A stretch of DNA of 64,000 nt from Chionoecetes opilio (GCA_016584305.1 JACEEZ010020495.1:405001-469000), one strand, 5' to 3'. Shown: positions 24,225 through 36,117, numbered from the stretch's first letter. The notes: generated by a model from the sequence alone, not told the origin. Numbers and translations are program-made.

Positions 24225-24933
24225 GTGTAATTTAAAATTTCTGCGCGTGGTATTTGCTCTCATGCCCGCCAGCACATTTTCGTTTTTTGGCATAGTACAG
24301 CATGTGGTATGGGGATGTCTCAAACCAATCACCGTTGTCAAAGCTCGTGACGTCACATGGGGGTGGAGCTTAAGTGATTGCTGGACTATAATCATTATGT
24401 TATATTCAAGATAAGACTAATTAAATGGTTTAATTTAACATAACCTAACCTAACTTTGACTAATTAAATTATGTTCAATAAAACATTAATTATAACCCAG
24501 TGATCACTTAAGCCACTCATCACCGTCGGTGCTTCACGTTGATAGAATGTTCATCACTCACAAGTGGCAGTAGAGTGTGGTCAACTTCATCGGGAGTGTG
24601 GACAGTGATGAGTGGTGTATGGTGCTTAAGTGTGGACACAACACAGGCAACGACACTGCTCGCCACTGAAGTTCATCAGCAGGCACTGACGGTGATGAGT
24701 GGTAGTGTGTACGGGGTTTTAGCTTCATCCCTATGTGACCCCACCAAAACTAATACACTAGGATCAACACACTTCACATTGCCTTTGGGATATGGGTTTT
24801 TTTTTTTTTTTTTTAAGTATTTATGGGTACACATAGAGTATTTATAGTAAACTTTCCCGTATCTGGAATTTTCCTATATGCAATATAGGAATTTCAATTT
24901 CCCTTGGTCCCAATAATGCCAAAAGTTCCACTG

Positions 24934-25196
24934 TAATTACTATATTTTACCAGAACTGGTCAAAACTGGTCAAAATTTTTGTTAAAACACAATTGTCTCC
25001 TGTGCAAGAAATGGGTTTTTTTAATGTAGTTTACAATACCTTGATAAATATCCTACATATAATGTGGGAACATTAATGAAGCTGTGGGAGAATTATATAA
25101 ACCATGCTTACGCTATTTTACATTTCAGGCCTGAATTATTGTAATACATGGCCTTTAGAATCATGAAAATTTGTAAAGAAGCTTTTACATATATTA
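24934..25196. other. Non-coding spacer
   Basis: AT-rich, no recognised feature. Confidence 0.4.
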
Positions 25197-25816
25197 TATA
25201 ACACCAGTGGTTACGTAGTTAGTTGTAATAATAAAGTGATGCTTGGTAATAGGCCTGGTTACGCGTTTTGGTAGACCGAATCAACGGCACCTCCACCACT
25301 TAAGATAAAATAATTTAATTAAGAATCACTACCTCGTAATCTTGCATATAATATTTTTCATTTGACTTAATTATCAACTAAATCATGGCAGAATTAGTGA
25401 AAAGTTAATTATCGGCTAAATTAAGGTGGCTTACACGAATATATAAAAAGTGTGAGGACGCTTGCTAAGACGACTTCTATTAATTATACTAGTTCAAAGA
25501 CAAGTCTGACATTGTTAAAGAAGCAATGGGATAAATATGAGGAGGCTTACTTAGTTTATGAGGTTCAATTAAGAGAAGCTGGGGATAAAGAAATAATTCA
25601 CCATTGTGTGGCCAAGTATGAACAAGTGTCAAAAATATCTTGATAGATACTTAAGGTGTCTGTCTTCCTCACGCCCCAAAACACATCACCTCCGCTCCAT
25701 TAACCCGGGAACTGCTGGAGCAAAGAATTTTTTAGTAACACCAGTGCGGTGATGTGAGTAAAACAGTGACCATTACAGAATTGGATGAAAATCACATCAA
25801 CGTCAAGGTACTAGTA
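25197..25816 (+). pseudogene. BEL/Pao fragment (leader, gag start, protease edge)
   Basis: The leader matches 8110-8280 in order. The gag start at about 25385 is followed immediately by a stop, then KCED-, LKKQWDKYEEAYLVYEVQ and AGDKEIIHHC are readable in other frames. After a deletion it resumes near TVTITELDENHINVKVLV, which corresponds to the strand before the protease active site. It is cut at 25816 by element F2. Confidence 0.7.
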
Positions 25817-27356
25817 CAGGGAGGTCCCGTTATACGAGCATTCGATATACGAGAATCCGATGATACGAGATGTGTAAATTAGGGTCTATTTTCAATATAC
25901 GAGATCGAAAATCCAATGTTACGACATTCAAACTGGGGTGAGTAAAATTACCAAGTTATTTACTAAAGTAAATTAAAAGTTATTTACTAAAATTATAAAA
26001 TCATTTACTGACTACAATAAACCCTTCATGCTTCGCGGATTTCATGCTCGCGGATTTGATTACTCGCGGGTTTTCAACTCTTGGGATAAATAATAATAAA
26101 TATAGGTAATTAAATATAATTTTAAAATACGAAAAGTATTTTTCATAAAAACTACTGTGCATGCCTCTTCAGTGGCACATAAAAGTCTGTAGTGATGCTA
26201 AAATTCGCAATATATGGCGCCTGGCGACATTAGTGCAGTGGCGAGTGACTGGCGACTAGTGTTATCTACGGACTACGGTAGCCACACACTGGTGGGCTGA
26301 GCGCTGCGTGCACACCTCAACTTCCTCAAGCCACCACCAGACCAGACACAATAGTGAACATTTAAGCAGTGCCAACCCAATCACCCTAAAACACAGGGAG
26401 GAGCACTGGAGCAAGCTGGTGTGGTGGACAATCTGGTCGTGGTGCGAGAGGGCTGGCTTTGCGCCAGCCACCCCAACACAACACACCCTAACACAACCCT
26501 CACCGTTGGCCCACAGCGATCCACGGGGGTTCAGCGTCCACTTCCTCCTCCTTCTGGGCTCAGCCATAGGCCTATCCATGGTGGTGGTGGTGGCGGGGAT
26601 GAATAGTGTTGTGATGTAACCCTGGCAGCGGCTACACGTGTGTCGCGGCCTCAGCTGTTATGGGTTGTTGCTGATGATGACAGTGTTCAGTTAAGTTGTT
26701 GGTAGTCTGGCCTTTTTATCGGCACTCCTGATGTGAACTTTGATGTTTGATGTTTGAAGAATTTCGTCATTTTATCGACGCAGCTGAGATGGATCTCCAC
26801 TGTAACCAGACAGCTCTCTCTCATACTACCCCTAGAGAGCTGTCTGCTACCAGTGCTTATAGTGTTGGCCGAAGCCAGCACCCCGGGAGGCGGGTTACAA
26901 ACCCCCGGCTAACACCCGGTACCCATTCACTGCTGGGTGGACAGGGGCTAAGGTTTTAAGGAAACAGCCCAACTGTTTCATTATCATTATCATTCAAGCA
27001 ACAAAATCCACTTTCTTTATACCGTAAGCCTATTTTCGGGGCGGGAGGGGTAACTAATGTCATGATCGCGGATTTACGATACTCGCGGGTGTCTGTTCCC
27101 TAACCCCCGCGAGCATGAAGGGTTTATTGTATATGATATATGATTTTACCTAAGGTTGTACGATAATCAATCTGAAAATATGATAATTCTGGTGGCACGA
27201 CTTGAAAAACATGTCCTTTTTTTTTTTTTTTTTTCTTGATGGGGTCCTGGAACCGAACCTATATTTTACCATTGGTTATGTGTTTCGTTATACGAGATTT
27301 CGCTTAACGAGTATGTCAGATGGAACCTAACTGCTCGTATCTTCGGGACCTCCCTG
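25817..27356. mobile_element. Pogo-like element F2, interrupted by H
   Basis: The left end is CAGGGAGGTCCCGTTATACG and the right end is CTTCGGGACCTCCCTG, with TA outside. It is split by element H at 26015-27129. Its right TA (27357-27358) is also the left TA of element C2. Confidence 0.8.
26015..27129. mobile_element. Pogo-like element H inside F2
   Basis: The ends are CAATAAACCCTTCATGC and GCATGAAGGGTTTATTG, flanked by TA. Subterminal repeats contain GCTCGCGGATTT and ACTCGCGGG. The internal module near 26194-26245 matches F1. It shows no transposase; its longer frames on both strands overlap each other and lack motifs. Confidence 0.75.
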
Positions 27357-27358
27357 TA

Positions 27359-28596
27359 CACACAAACCTCGTTTTCCCGGACTATTAGGGAGGAGCAATG
27401 GTCCGAGAATCGCAAAAGTCCGAGGCCATTACCCACCCCCGGACGTTTATCCTACTCTAGTATTTACTGTCCGGCAACCGCCAATATCAACTACCCCGCC
27501 GCGGACTTTCACGTCACTTTTTTTTTTTTTTTAGGGCTGCGTGGATCCTTTGTGGAACACTTTGAGCCCTGGTGATGTCCTATGTCCTATCACAGGCACT
27601 GTAGTTGACCTGTCTTCCCCAGGAAGGCACAGGTGAGGCGGATGACAGCGTGTTGCCGGGAGGGGTGGACGCCAGCCGCCACCAGCAGGGTGGGCAGGTC
27701 AAAGGTGGCGATGTTCAGGGTGAGGAGTTGAGAGCGTAGCACTACACGGTGGGAGTGGAAGCGCGGACACTGCAGCAGAAAGTGTTCAATAGTCTCAGAG
27801 ACGTTCCTGCACCAGGGGCAGTGGGGGTCAGGGGACTGACGGAGGCGGTGCAGGTGAACCGTGAGTGTCTTGTGACCAAATGTAAACAATACGACCGCTG
27901 ACCATGCTGCCACCTGAGTGGACGCCCACCGCCGCCAGCAGGGTGGGCAGGTCAAAGGTGGCGACGTTCAGGGTGAGGAGTTGAGAGCGTAGCACTATAC
28001 GGTGGGAGTGGAAGCGCGGACACTGCAGTAGAAAGTGTTCAATAGTCTCAGAGACGTTCCTGCACCAGGGACAGTGGGGGTCAGGGGACTGAAGGAGGCG
28101 GTGCAGGTGAACCGTGAGTGTCTTGTGCCCAAATGTAAACAATACGACCGCTGACCATGCTGCCACTTGGGTGGATGCCCGCCGCCGCCAGCAGGGTGTC
28201 AAGGTGGTGACGTTCAGGGTGAGGAGTTGAGAGCGTACCACTACATGGTGGGAGTGGAGGCTCGGACACTGCAGCAGAAAGTGTTCAATAGTCTCAGAGA
28301 CGTTCCTGCACCAGGGGCAGTGGGGGTCAGGGGACTGACGGAGGCGGTGCAAGTGAACTGTGAGTGTCTTGTGCCCAAATGTATACGATACGACCGCTGA
28401 CCATGCTGCCACCTGGCGGGAGGTGCGGACACTGACCAGGGTTGACAGGAGATGCTCAGACCGCCAGACAACTTTGTCGATTTACGGACTGGACCAGGCA
28501 TTTGTCCGGGACTCTTAACATATCCCCGGACCTCGGATTTTGTCCGGCAAATCCGATATCCGGGAAATGGAGGTCCGGGAAAACGAGGGTTGTGTG
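27359..28596. mobile_element. Pogo-like element C2
   Basis: It starts CACACAAACCTCGTTTTCCC and ends AAAACGAGGGTTGTGTG, followed by TA. It abuts F2 with a single shared TA. Inside is a LINE 3' end with its poly(A) tail (poly-T at 27520-27533) and three tandem units of about 250 bp. Confidence 0.75.
27520..28412 (-). repeat. LINE 3' end expanded into about 250-bp tandem units
   Basis: On the minus strand each unit encodes FGHKTLTVHLHRL, SPDPHCPWCRNVSETIEHF, LQCP and LRSQLLTLN, the Cys-rich end of the LINE seen at 12316-12880, joined to element-C sequence. Repeat starts (TGTAAAC or its variant) are at 27881, 28134 and 28380. The first unit includes the LINE 3' untranslated part and poly(A), which indicates that a LINE inserted into element C and was later expanded. 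Confidence 0.75.
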
Positions 28597-28732
28597 TAGT
28601 AAAAATCCGCATCCGGCAATAAATCTATTTTTAACCCAGACGTATGGGGTTGTGGTGTGGTTGTGGTCGGGGGTTGAAATATCTGGCGCGAATGGCATCA
28701 AACCGCTGGCGAAAGACTGCTGAGGTGGGATC

Positions 28733-28965
28733 AGGGGTGCCACTCCTTGGGATTTTTCCCAAGATTTTGAGGGGATTATTAAAGTATTTCTCCAGTAGTT
28801 TATCTCAAGGTAAGCATAGGTACCGTTGTACCGTACCTTGAGATAAACTACTGGAGAAATACTTGATTAATCCCTCCAAAAGTCCCAAGATATACAAAAA
28901 ATATCCCAACGCCAGGACCTAAATCCCAAGATCTTGGGAAAAAACCCAAGGAGTGGTATATCTCT
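28733..28965. mobile_element. Small foldback MITE
   Basis: Left arm GTGCCACTCCTTGGGATTTT and right arm AAACCCAAGGAGTGGTAT. The inner arms (28790-28812 and 28837-28862) are perfectly complementary (CTCCAGTAGTTTATCTCAAG). No coding capacity; superfamily not settled. Confidence 0.65.
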
Positions 28966-29129
28966 TAGTACACCATAGTTAGGCAGATGGTGGTGTGTGT
29001 TATCGAGGGCTGACATCAAGGCGTATATGTGACACAGTTTGTAGACTTCTAAGAATGTTGGCGCGGTTTTTGTATGCAATTGAAAATTGCGCTACCGGAA
29101 AGCTTGCCGCAGTGGCTCAGCAAAACCTT

Positions 29130-29243
29130 CCAGAAGGCTTGCCGCAGCCCACGGGTTAACCACCTGTTGTGGTGGGCTCATGACTATGTCTTACAACAGT
29201 GAAAAACATGAACATCAATATTCCTCACTTGGGGCACCATGTG
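29130..29243 (-). mobile_element. BEL/Pao leader fragment
   Basis: On the minus strand TGGTGCCCCAAGTGAGGAAT is followed by sequence aligning with 7930-8030 of the left chimera (TCATGAGCCCACCACAAC against TTATGAGCCTATCACAAC). No LTR or gag is attached. Confidence 0.6.
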
Positions 29244-29599
29244 GAAATTTTATTACACAAAAATATGTTTAACTTGAATCTTACCTCCAGAAACCCATGC
29301 CTATCTTTTCCGAAAAGATACCCCTGCTAGCACTAACTAAGGATACTTATTAGGTGGATAGGAGGGTTTGGGTGGGTTGAAGGACTTGATCAATACTGCA
29401 CAAACATGGCACTCGGTGTGGCTGCGTGATCAGAGCAGAAGGTGAACGGCGGAGTTGATTGATTGATTTAATGCCAAAAAAGGTGAATGTGCCAGACATC
29501 AGAGGACATATGGCACTATGGCAAAGCATAAAAAGGGGAGGGGTTATAGAAAAATAGCGAAACGGTGAGGGAAGGGGAAAGAATGGAATGTTACAGCAG

Positions 29600-30867
29600 G
29601 ATGGTTAGATCAGATGCAGGATGTGAATTTCTTGAAGGAAGGAGGTTAAATTTTACAGGGAGAAGGAGAGGGACTCCGGGAGAATGTCCGCAAGACAGGG
29701 AGGTCGGGAAAGGGAGGACAAATGAGGGAAGGAACTGGAACGGGCAGGAGTAAGATGAGGGCAGGATATTAGGACATGTTGGACGGTGAGAGGAGCTTGA
29801 CAGGGTGTGCAGAGGGTTGGGGAGGAGAGTGACATGAGATATGAGTGTGTGAGGTTGGTATGGCCTATGCGTAAGCGTGCGAGAGCAGTCTCCCAACGTC
29901 TATTAGTGTGGTAAGGATTTGACCATGGAGATATAGAGGGTTTGATCAGGCGAAGTTTATTGGCAGAGAAAGTGGTCCAGGAGGATTACCAGTGGTCGAA
30001 AAGGAAAGATTTAAAGGAAGGGTAGTAGTCGGAGGCTGGCAAGTTTGAGTAACGGGGGACGAGCGCCCTAAAGAATCAACGCGTTCGTTGCCTGAGATAC
30101 CCACGTGACTCGGCACCCAGCAGAAGCATATTGTTTTGTGGCGTATGGATAGTCGGAATAACCAGTCTTGGATCTCCCGAACAAGAGGGTGAAGTGAGCG
30201 AAGGGATTATATAAGATAAAGGGAATTGCGGGAAACAGTGAAGATAGTAAAGGAACAGGATGGGTAGAAAAGTATGCTTTTTAAGGTGAAGAGGATGGCG
30301 TACAATTCCGTTGTAAGAACACTGGATTCTTTAGGTAGTTGGAATTGATAGTGAAGAGGGGAAGAGGATAGCAAAGCTAGATCCAGAGTAGGATTTAGAA
30401 CCGTCAGTGTATGTAGACGTGGGTGCTAGAGGAATGAGTGGAAAGATGTTCAAGAAAGTGAGAGCGTAAGACAATAGGAGGAATGGTAGACTTGGGAGAG
30501 GTAGTGAGGACAGAAGAGCAGATATAGGGGAAAGGTATAAGCCACGGAGGGAAGGTTCTATGAACATAGAAATAGAAGAGATTATGAGTAGGAAAGGAGG
30601 AGTGGGAGAGAAGGGTGGTGGCAAACGAGGGGAGGAGGAGATCACTGTGAGGAGAGATTGGGGGACTGCAATCTTAGAAGTAGGAAATAGATGAAGGCGA
30701 GCATAGCACCGAAGTGATAGGAGGGCTCGACGGCGAGAGAGGGACGGGAGGCCCGACTCAGCATAGGGGCTCTCAACAGGGGAGGAGCGAAAGGCACCTA
30801 GAGCCAGACGGAGGCCGAGGTGGTGAACAGGGTCCAGGAGGCTGAGGCAGAGGAATAAATATGACAT
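29600..30867 (-). pseudogene. LINE ORF2 C-terminus: RNase H and Cys-rich end
   Basis: The RNase H domain begins at TYTDGSKS (about 30410), with the first catalytic Asp and a following SGSSFAI strand. A linker precedes it with LGAFRSSPV and ESGLPSLSRRR, common before LINE RNase H. Downstream the frame shifts, ending with TLCTPCQAPLTVQHVLISC at about 29810-29750, a C-x2-C-x8-H-x5-C cluster. The middle of RNase H is not readable in one frame. Confidence 0.7.
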
Positions 30868-32189
30868 CCATATTCAAGAGTGGAGAGGACCAGGATGGTG
30901 TGGAGATGGAGGAGGGTCTTGCGGTCAGCACCCCAAGACACATGGGAGATAGTTTGTAGGAGGCGGAGGTGACGAAGGGTAGTTATTTTTAGGGATAAGA
31001 TATGTGCCTTCCAGGTAAGTTGGGAGTCGAAAGTGAGGCCAAGGAATTTACCAGAAGAGCAATACTTGAGAGGTACGTTATATAGAGAAAGTGGAGGTGG
31101 GAGTGGCACACGAGAGCGAGAGAAAAGGATGGAGAAGGATTTTGTGGGAGAGAAACTAAAGCCATGATCAGTAGCCCAGGAAGAAGCAGCGGAAATAGCA
31201 GATTGGAGGAGACAGCGGAGGGTTGCTAGGGAAGGGCCGGAAGCGTAGATGGCTAGGTCATCCACATAAAGTGAGGACCACCATGCCAGGTGGTATGGTG
31301 GAGACAAGTCCATTGACTGCAATGAGGAACAAGGAAGCGCTGAGGACACTTCCTTGGGGGACACCTTCATATTGTGGGAAGGACGAGGAAGTGGAGGAAG
31401 ATACTTCGACTCTGAAGAAGCGATCACTGAGAAAGGACCAGAGAAAGATCCCCATGTTTCCAGTTATGCCGAGAATGGATAACTGGTGGAAGATATGGTG
31501 TCGCTAGGTGGTATCATAAGCTTTCTCTAGATAAAAAAAAAAACAGCAAGGACTGATTCGTGTTGGGCAAAGGCTGTGGTAATGTATGTTTCCAGGTGGG
31601 CTAAGGGGGCAGCTGTGCTTCGGGCATGTCGGTAACCAAATTGAGAAGGGGAGAGAAGACTTTTTGATTCCAGGAACCACATTAGACGGAGATTGATCAT
31701 GCGTTCCAGTAACTTGCATAGGCAACTAGTTAGGGCAATGGGGCGGTAATCTTGGGGGAGGGTACCGGATTTATTGGGTTTGAGGAATGGGAGGACAAGG
31801 GCTTCACGCCATGGGAGGGGAAATCCCCAAGGGACCAAACCCGGTTAAAAAGGGCTAGTAAGAAGATGAGAAACAGGCGGAAGGTGTCTAAGCATTAGGT
31901 AGTGAATGCCGTCAGGGCCTTCACGGGTGTTGCGGCAAGAATGAAGAGCGGAGGCGAGTTCAGAAGAAGAGAAAGGAGCATTGTAAGGTTCAGAAGAGGA
32001 TAGAGAGAAGGTGACAGGAATGCGTTCCCTGGTAGCTTTGATTCTAGTGAACTGGGGAGAGAGGTGGGATCCACTACTTACAAGACTAATAAAGGAGCCT
32101 AATTCTTCTGCTACTTGTAATAGTTCTGCAATAATTTGGTTACGAACGCGCAGGACTGGGGCAACAGGGGGCAGGTGTTTACCTGGCAA
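30798..32189 (-). pseudogene. LINE reverse transcriptase
   Basis: RT segments in order: GPDGIHYLMLRHL (31.9 kb), LPFLKPNKSG and DYRPIALTSCLCKLLERMI (31.8 kb), FGYRHARSTAAPL, a palm start LEKAYDTT (31.5 kb; Asp-containing motif altered to EKAYD), GVPQGSVLSASLF (31.35 kb) and the catalytic box VDDLAIYASG (31.25 kb). At least three frameshifts separate them, and the F/Y-x-DD box falls at one of the breaks. Confidence 0.8.
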
Positions 32190-32315
32190 TTTATGGATTC
32201 GGCGCCAAACTGATGGAATGGGGGTATCTGTTGTGAGGGAGGAGACGTAGGTGCTCCAACTATTAATTACTGAGAGTTTAATGGTCCGCTTAAGGCGGGC
32301 AGAGGCTATTTCAAA

Positions 32316-33241
32316 TTAAATAAGAGCCGGGAATTGGCCGGGGGTACCACATTTGCAGCGGTAGCTGCTCCAAGCAGCACGCTTTAATCGGTGGGCTTTT
32401 GAACAATCTAAAGTCCACCAGGGAACGCATTTGGAGGTAAAAGAACGAGAGGTTCGGGGGATAGCTGTAAGGGCGGCACTTAGAATAGAGACAGAAAAGT
32501 AGGTGCGCATATCAGAGGTGGAAGAAAAGATGGTAGGATGAAGCGGAAGGGCAAAAAGGGAGGCAAAAGTGCGCCAGTCGGCTCTGCGGAAACACCAGCG
32601 TGGAGGGTTAGGAAGTGGGACGTATGAGGTAGGAGAAAGTAGGATAGGAAAGTGGTCGCTAGAAGGGTATTGGTCGAGGACCGACCAATGCAGGTCTAAG
32701 CGGAGGGAAGGAGAGCAAAGAGAGAGGTCAAGACAGGAAAATGACTGAGTCCTCACATCAAAGTGAGTGGGGCAATTAGAGTTGAGAATAATGAGGTCGG
32801 TGGTGGCTAGGAAGCATTCAAGGGAACGGCCACGGGTGTTTATGGTGGAGTCACCGCAAAGGGAGTGGCGGCAGTTGAAGTCACCTACTACCAGCAAAGG
32901 GGGTTGTAGGCGGGAGAGAAGGGTGTGTAAGGCATCGAAGTTAATAGCGAGAGGAGAGAAATAGATGGAAACAATAGTAATCCAACGCTGGATATATATC
33001 CTTATAAGGATACATGGGATAGTAGTGTTGATATTCGGAGAGACATGAGGCGCTTTCTGGTGGACAAGGATAGAAGAGGAAGAAATAGAATGGGGAGAGG
33101 AAATAAAATGGTAATTGGGAATTGAAACAGGGGGTTGAGTAAGGAAAGTTTCTTGGAGGCAGATAACTTGAGGTTCATAGCAGGAAAAAGGTCTTGTCTG
33201 TGGGAGCGGAAGCCACGAATGTTCCATTGGAGAACAGACAT
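32316..33241 (-). pseudogene. LINE AP endonuclease
   Basis: The start SVLQWNIRGFRSHRQDL is typical of the first endonuclease strand. It continues in a shifted frame with PQVICLQETFL (catalytic Glu), VVGDFNCRHSLCGD (catalytic Asp and Asn), CLDLSLCSP and SSDHFPILL (catalytic His). All active-site residues are present, but the frame is broken once near 33200. The domain would nick target DNA to prime reverse transcription. Confidence 0.8.
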
Positions 33242-33905
33242 TGTGTAGAGGTCATCGGGTGATGATAGTTGGAATGGCAGCGTCAGGAGTAGAGGGGTCA
33301 GGAGGATCTGGGGTATCAGGTGGGGGGGTCAGTAGGATCCGGGGTATCGGGTGGGGGGGTCAGGAGTAGAGGGGTCAGTAGGATCCAGTGTATCAGGTGG
33401 GGGATCGGACGTAGTAGGTGAAGGACAGTTAGTAGGGTCATGGGGGTGAGGGGTCAGGGATGGGGGTTGTTGAGACAAAAGGGAGTCGCTTGTATAGCCA
33501 GGAGGGAGGGGTAAGTTAAGAACAGACGTAACAGTAGGGCGGGCAGAGGAAGTAGAAGATGAGGGGAGAGGTCATAGGGTGATCAGAGGGAAGGGAAGAA
33601 GGGTGGAGTGGGGAGAATGATGGAGAAGGGGGGGAAGAGGGGGAACAGGGGGGAAGTTGGGAGGCAGGAGGAAGAGGGGTAGGCGGAAGGTGGGAGGGCA
33701 TAGGATGTATCTCAGCTGAGACTGTGAGGGTTGAGACAGAAGGTGGGGAAGATGAGACGGTCTGGGAAGGGGATAGAGGGGTCATATCTTGAGACTGAGC
33801 GAGGTGCTCTTCGATCATAGTTATGGTCTCAACCGGAGTCAGGACGGGAGACCTGGGAGGCACAGGGTTTCTCAGTAGGAGACGTAGAAAGTGGGGTGTG
33901 AGGAG

Positions 33906-35423
33906 CTAAGGAGGAGGGAGAGGTAGTGGAAGGTCTTGGGGGGAGGAAGGGGGAGGACATTTAGGTCGTCTGGTAAGAGTAGGCCGAGGGGAGCGTTGAG
34001 GAAGGGGTGTGGGGATCGAGGAAGGGGTAGAGGTCGGAGTATCTGGACTGAGGACGGCAAAGGGGTTATTAATGGAGAGAAAGGGGGCAGCAAGAGGAGC
34101 AAATGAAGGACGAGGAGTGGGAGGAGGAGGAACAGGGAAAGAGATGGTACAAGAGGTTGTAGTAGGGGGATCCGGAAAAGTGGGATTGGAAATAAGCTGG
34201 GAGACGGGGGTAGGCGAAAAGCCTTCGCGGCGAGCTTCTTGGCGAGCTTCCCTCAGAGTTAAGCCCTTCTCAAATCTGATGGATGCCACTTCCGATTCAA
34301 AGTGGTAGACAGGGCAACCCCTGTAGAAAACGTTGTGGGAACCACCACAGTGAGCACATGTGGGCGATGTTGCAGGACATGTGGAACGAGCATGGCCAGG
34401 TTGAGCATAAAAAGGGCAGCGGCCAGAGGATCGGCAGTGCTTGGCAGGGTGGCCAAAACGCCAGCATGTCTGGCACTGGCAAGGATTAGAGCGGTAAGGT
34501 TTAACTGTCGAGTGTACTCCGCCAACATAAAGGCTATCAGGGAGTGTTTTCCTTTTGAAGGTGACTTTGGCAATGTTGGTAAGGTACCTTCGGCCGCCCC
34601 GGGGTGGGATGGTGTAGCAGTAAGCTGCAACGGCATCATAAATTTCTGCCCAAAGGTCGAGGAGGGGAGCCGCGCACTCGGACCATTCTTTGTCATCGAC
34701 TGGGCAAGAATACGGGTGGATGGAAACAGTTCCAGTGCAGGTGTTAAGAGCAATGTCGGGCATGATGTAGAATGGAGTGCAATCCTGGTCTTTAAGGTTG
34801 AGCAATGCAGTGGCTTGGGCTTCAGTGTCAACTACCACCAGGCAGGACCGATCGGCGCGGGTACGGAATGTAACCATGCCGACTTGTCGTTGGAGCCATT
34901 TCTGGAAACTTAGGGTGCAAGCAGAGTGAGGGGCGTCGCTAGGGACGATGAAGAAACGATCCCATTTGGCAGGACCAAAAAGAGTGTCGAAGGAGGGGCG
35001 AGGGTGAGGAGTTGATGTGCGTGGGAGTGAGGAAGAGGTGACCGTGCGGACTGTAGGTCTCCCGGAGGGAGAAGGGTTGTAGAGTGCAAGAGTAGCTATA
35101 CAGGATGAGGAAGAGGACAAAGAAGGTTGGGGAGGAGGAAGGGTAGAGGAGGGATCTGGAGGGGTAGAGGAGGGATCTGGAGGGGTAGAGGAGGGATCTG
35201 GAGGGGTAGAGGAGGGATCTGGAGGGGTAGAGGAGGGATCTGCAGGGGTAGAGCAGGGAGGCAAGGATGGAGAAGGTATGGAAGAGGTAGTGGGCTTGTG
35301 GGCTGGAGTGTTGCCTGGTGCTGAGGATGGATTCTTAATCTGGCTAGGGGGCTCAGGAGCACTAAGTGACTCTGAGGGTCGAGTTTGGGGTACGGGCATA
35401 TCAGTATTCTGGGCCGTAGTCAA
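33906..35423 (-). CDS. LINE ORF1 (gag-like, zinc knuckles)
   Basis: A 505-residue uninterrupted frame, the longest convincing intact frame in the window. Residues 1-120 are Pro/Ser/Thr-rich and include several 7-residue repeats (PPDPSST) encoded by a 21-bp minisatellite at 35155-35250. Residues about 145-320 form a folded domain (FGPAKWDRFFIV, LQRQVGMVTFRTRADRSCLVVV). CCHC-type knuckles follow: CQTCWRFGHPAKHC, CPFYAQPGHARSTC (second Cys replaced by Tyr) and CAHCGGSHNVFYRGC. The tail is Pro-rich. ORF1 proteins bind LINE RNA. Start chosen at the first ATG of the frame. A downstream Pro/Ser frame at 33863-33516 was probably once joined. Confidence 0.75.
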   Translation of the reverse strand: MTTAQNTDMPVPQTRPSESLSAPEPPSQIKNPSSAPGNTPAHKPTTSSIPSPSLPPCSTPADPSSTPPDPSSTPPDPSSTPPDPSSTPPDPSSTLPPPQPSLSSSSSCIATLALYNPSPSGRPTVRTVTSSSLPRTSTPHPRPSFDTLFGPAKWDRFFIVPSDAPHSACTLSFQKWLQRQVGMVTFRTRADRSCLVVVDTEAQATALLNLKDQDCTPFYIMPDIALNTCTGTVSIHPYSCPVDDKEWSECAAPLLDLWAEIYDAVAAYCYTIPPRGGRRYLTNIAKVTFKRKTLPDSLYVGGVHSTVKPYRSNPCQCQTCWRFGHPAKHCRSSGRCPFYAQPGHARSTCPATSPTCAHCGGSHNVFYRGCPVYHFESEVASIRFEKGLTLREARQEARREGFSPTPVSQLISNPTFPDPPTTTSCTISFPVPPPPTPRPSFAPLAAPFLSINNPFAVLSPDTPTSTPSSIPTPLPQRSPRPTLTRRPKCPPPSSPQDLPLPLPPP

Positions 35424-36027
35424 AAGAGGAGCATGGGTCGGTAAGCCAGGGGGATCAGTAGGGCCATTTGGTTGAGGGGCCGGCCCTAAAGTCTCTATAG
35501 GAGTTCAGTTTTCATCATTGGCCATGGTGAGCCTGGAGTAAAGAGGGGGAAATAAACAGTCATCCCGTCAAGACCCCCATGGAGGGAAAGAGCATTGGTA
35601 CAAAGGGTATACCGTGCCCGTGGCACCCTGAGGCCGTTCATGACTGTCCCGAAGTCATTCGTCCTGTCCGGCCTCATATCCCATCAGCACAGTTTTCACA
35701 CCTTAGGAGGAAAGGGAGATAGGAGGAGGTACAAGAGGAGAGATAGAGGGAAGCAGATGGAAAAGGAGGAAGAGAGGAAAGGCCAGGCAAAATTTGTCAG
35801 ACCAAGGACAGAGGCCCGAAGCCAAGGGAGCGACCAGGCCGTCCCCCGGGCGTCAGGCCCCAATCCCCGGGCCCGAAGCCATCCCCACTATGACAGCGGG
35901 CCTGGGAATGGGGGGGACGGCGGAGTTGAGTGTTTTGGCTTCAGGCATCAGAGAGGGCTACCAACCAACACAGACATGGAGGGATATCCGCAGTGTTGCT
36001 AAAACACGTCCTTTGGTTTTTAACTTA

Positions 36028-36034
36028 TATATAT

Positions 36035-36113
<79 letters not shown>
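36028..36113. repeat. (TA)n microsatellite
   Basis: About 85 bp of TA, interrupted once, next to element F3. Confidence 0.95.

Positions 36114-36114
<1 letters not shown>

Positions 36115-36117
<3 letters not shown>

Larger units (their letters stand above)
29456..36005 (-). mobile_element. I-like LINE, near full length, inactive
   Basis: A minus-strand non-LTR retrotransposon of about 6.5 kb: 5' region (36005-35424), ORF1 (35423-33906), interval with repeats (33905-33242), endonuclease, RT, RNase H and a Cys-rich end. The 3' tail is short ATCA repeats at 29460-29475. RNase H plus the Cys-rich end point to the I group rather than CR1. It has at least five frame breaks, so it is dead, but is the least truncated LINE here. 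Its 5' end lies beside a (TA)n tract. Confidence 0.8.

Noticed and set aside
34302..34913. 203-codon plus-strand frame
   Set aside because: It is opposite the intact LINE ORF1 and shows no motifs of its own.
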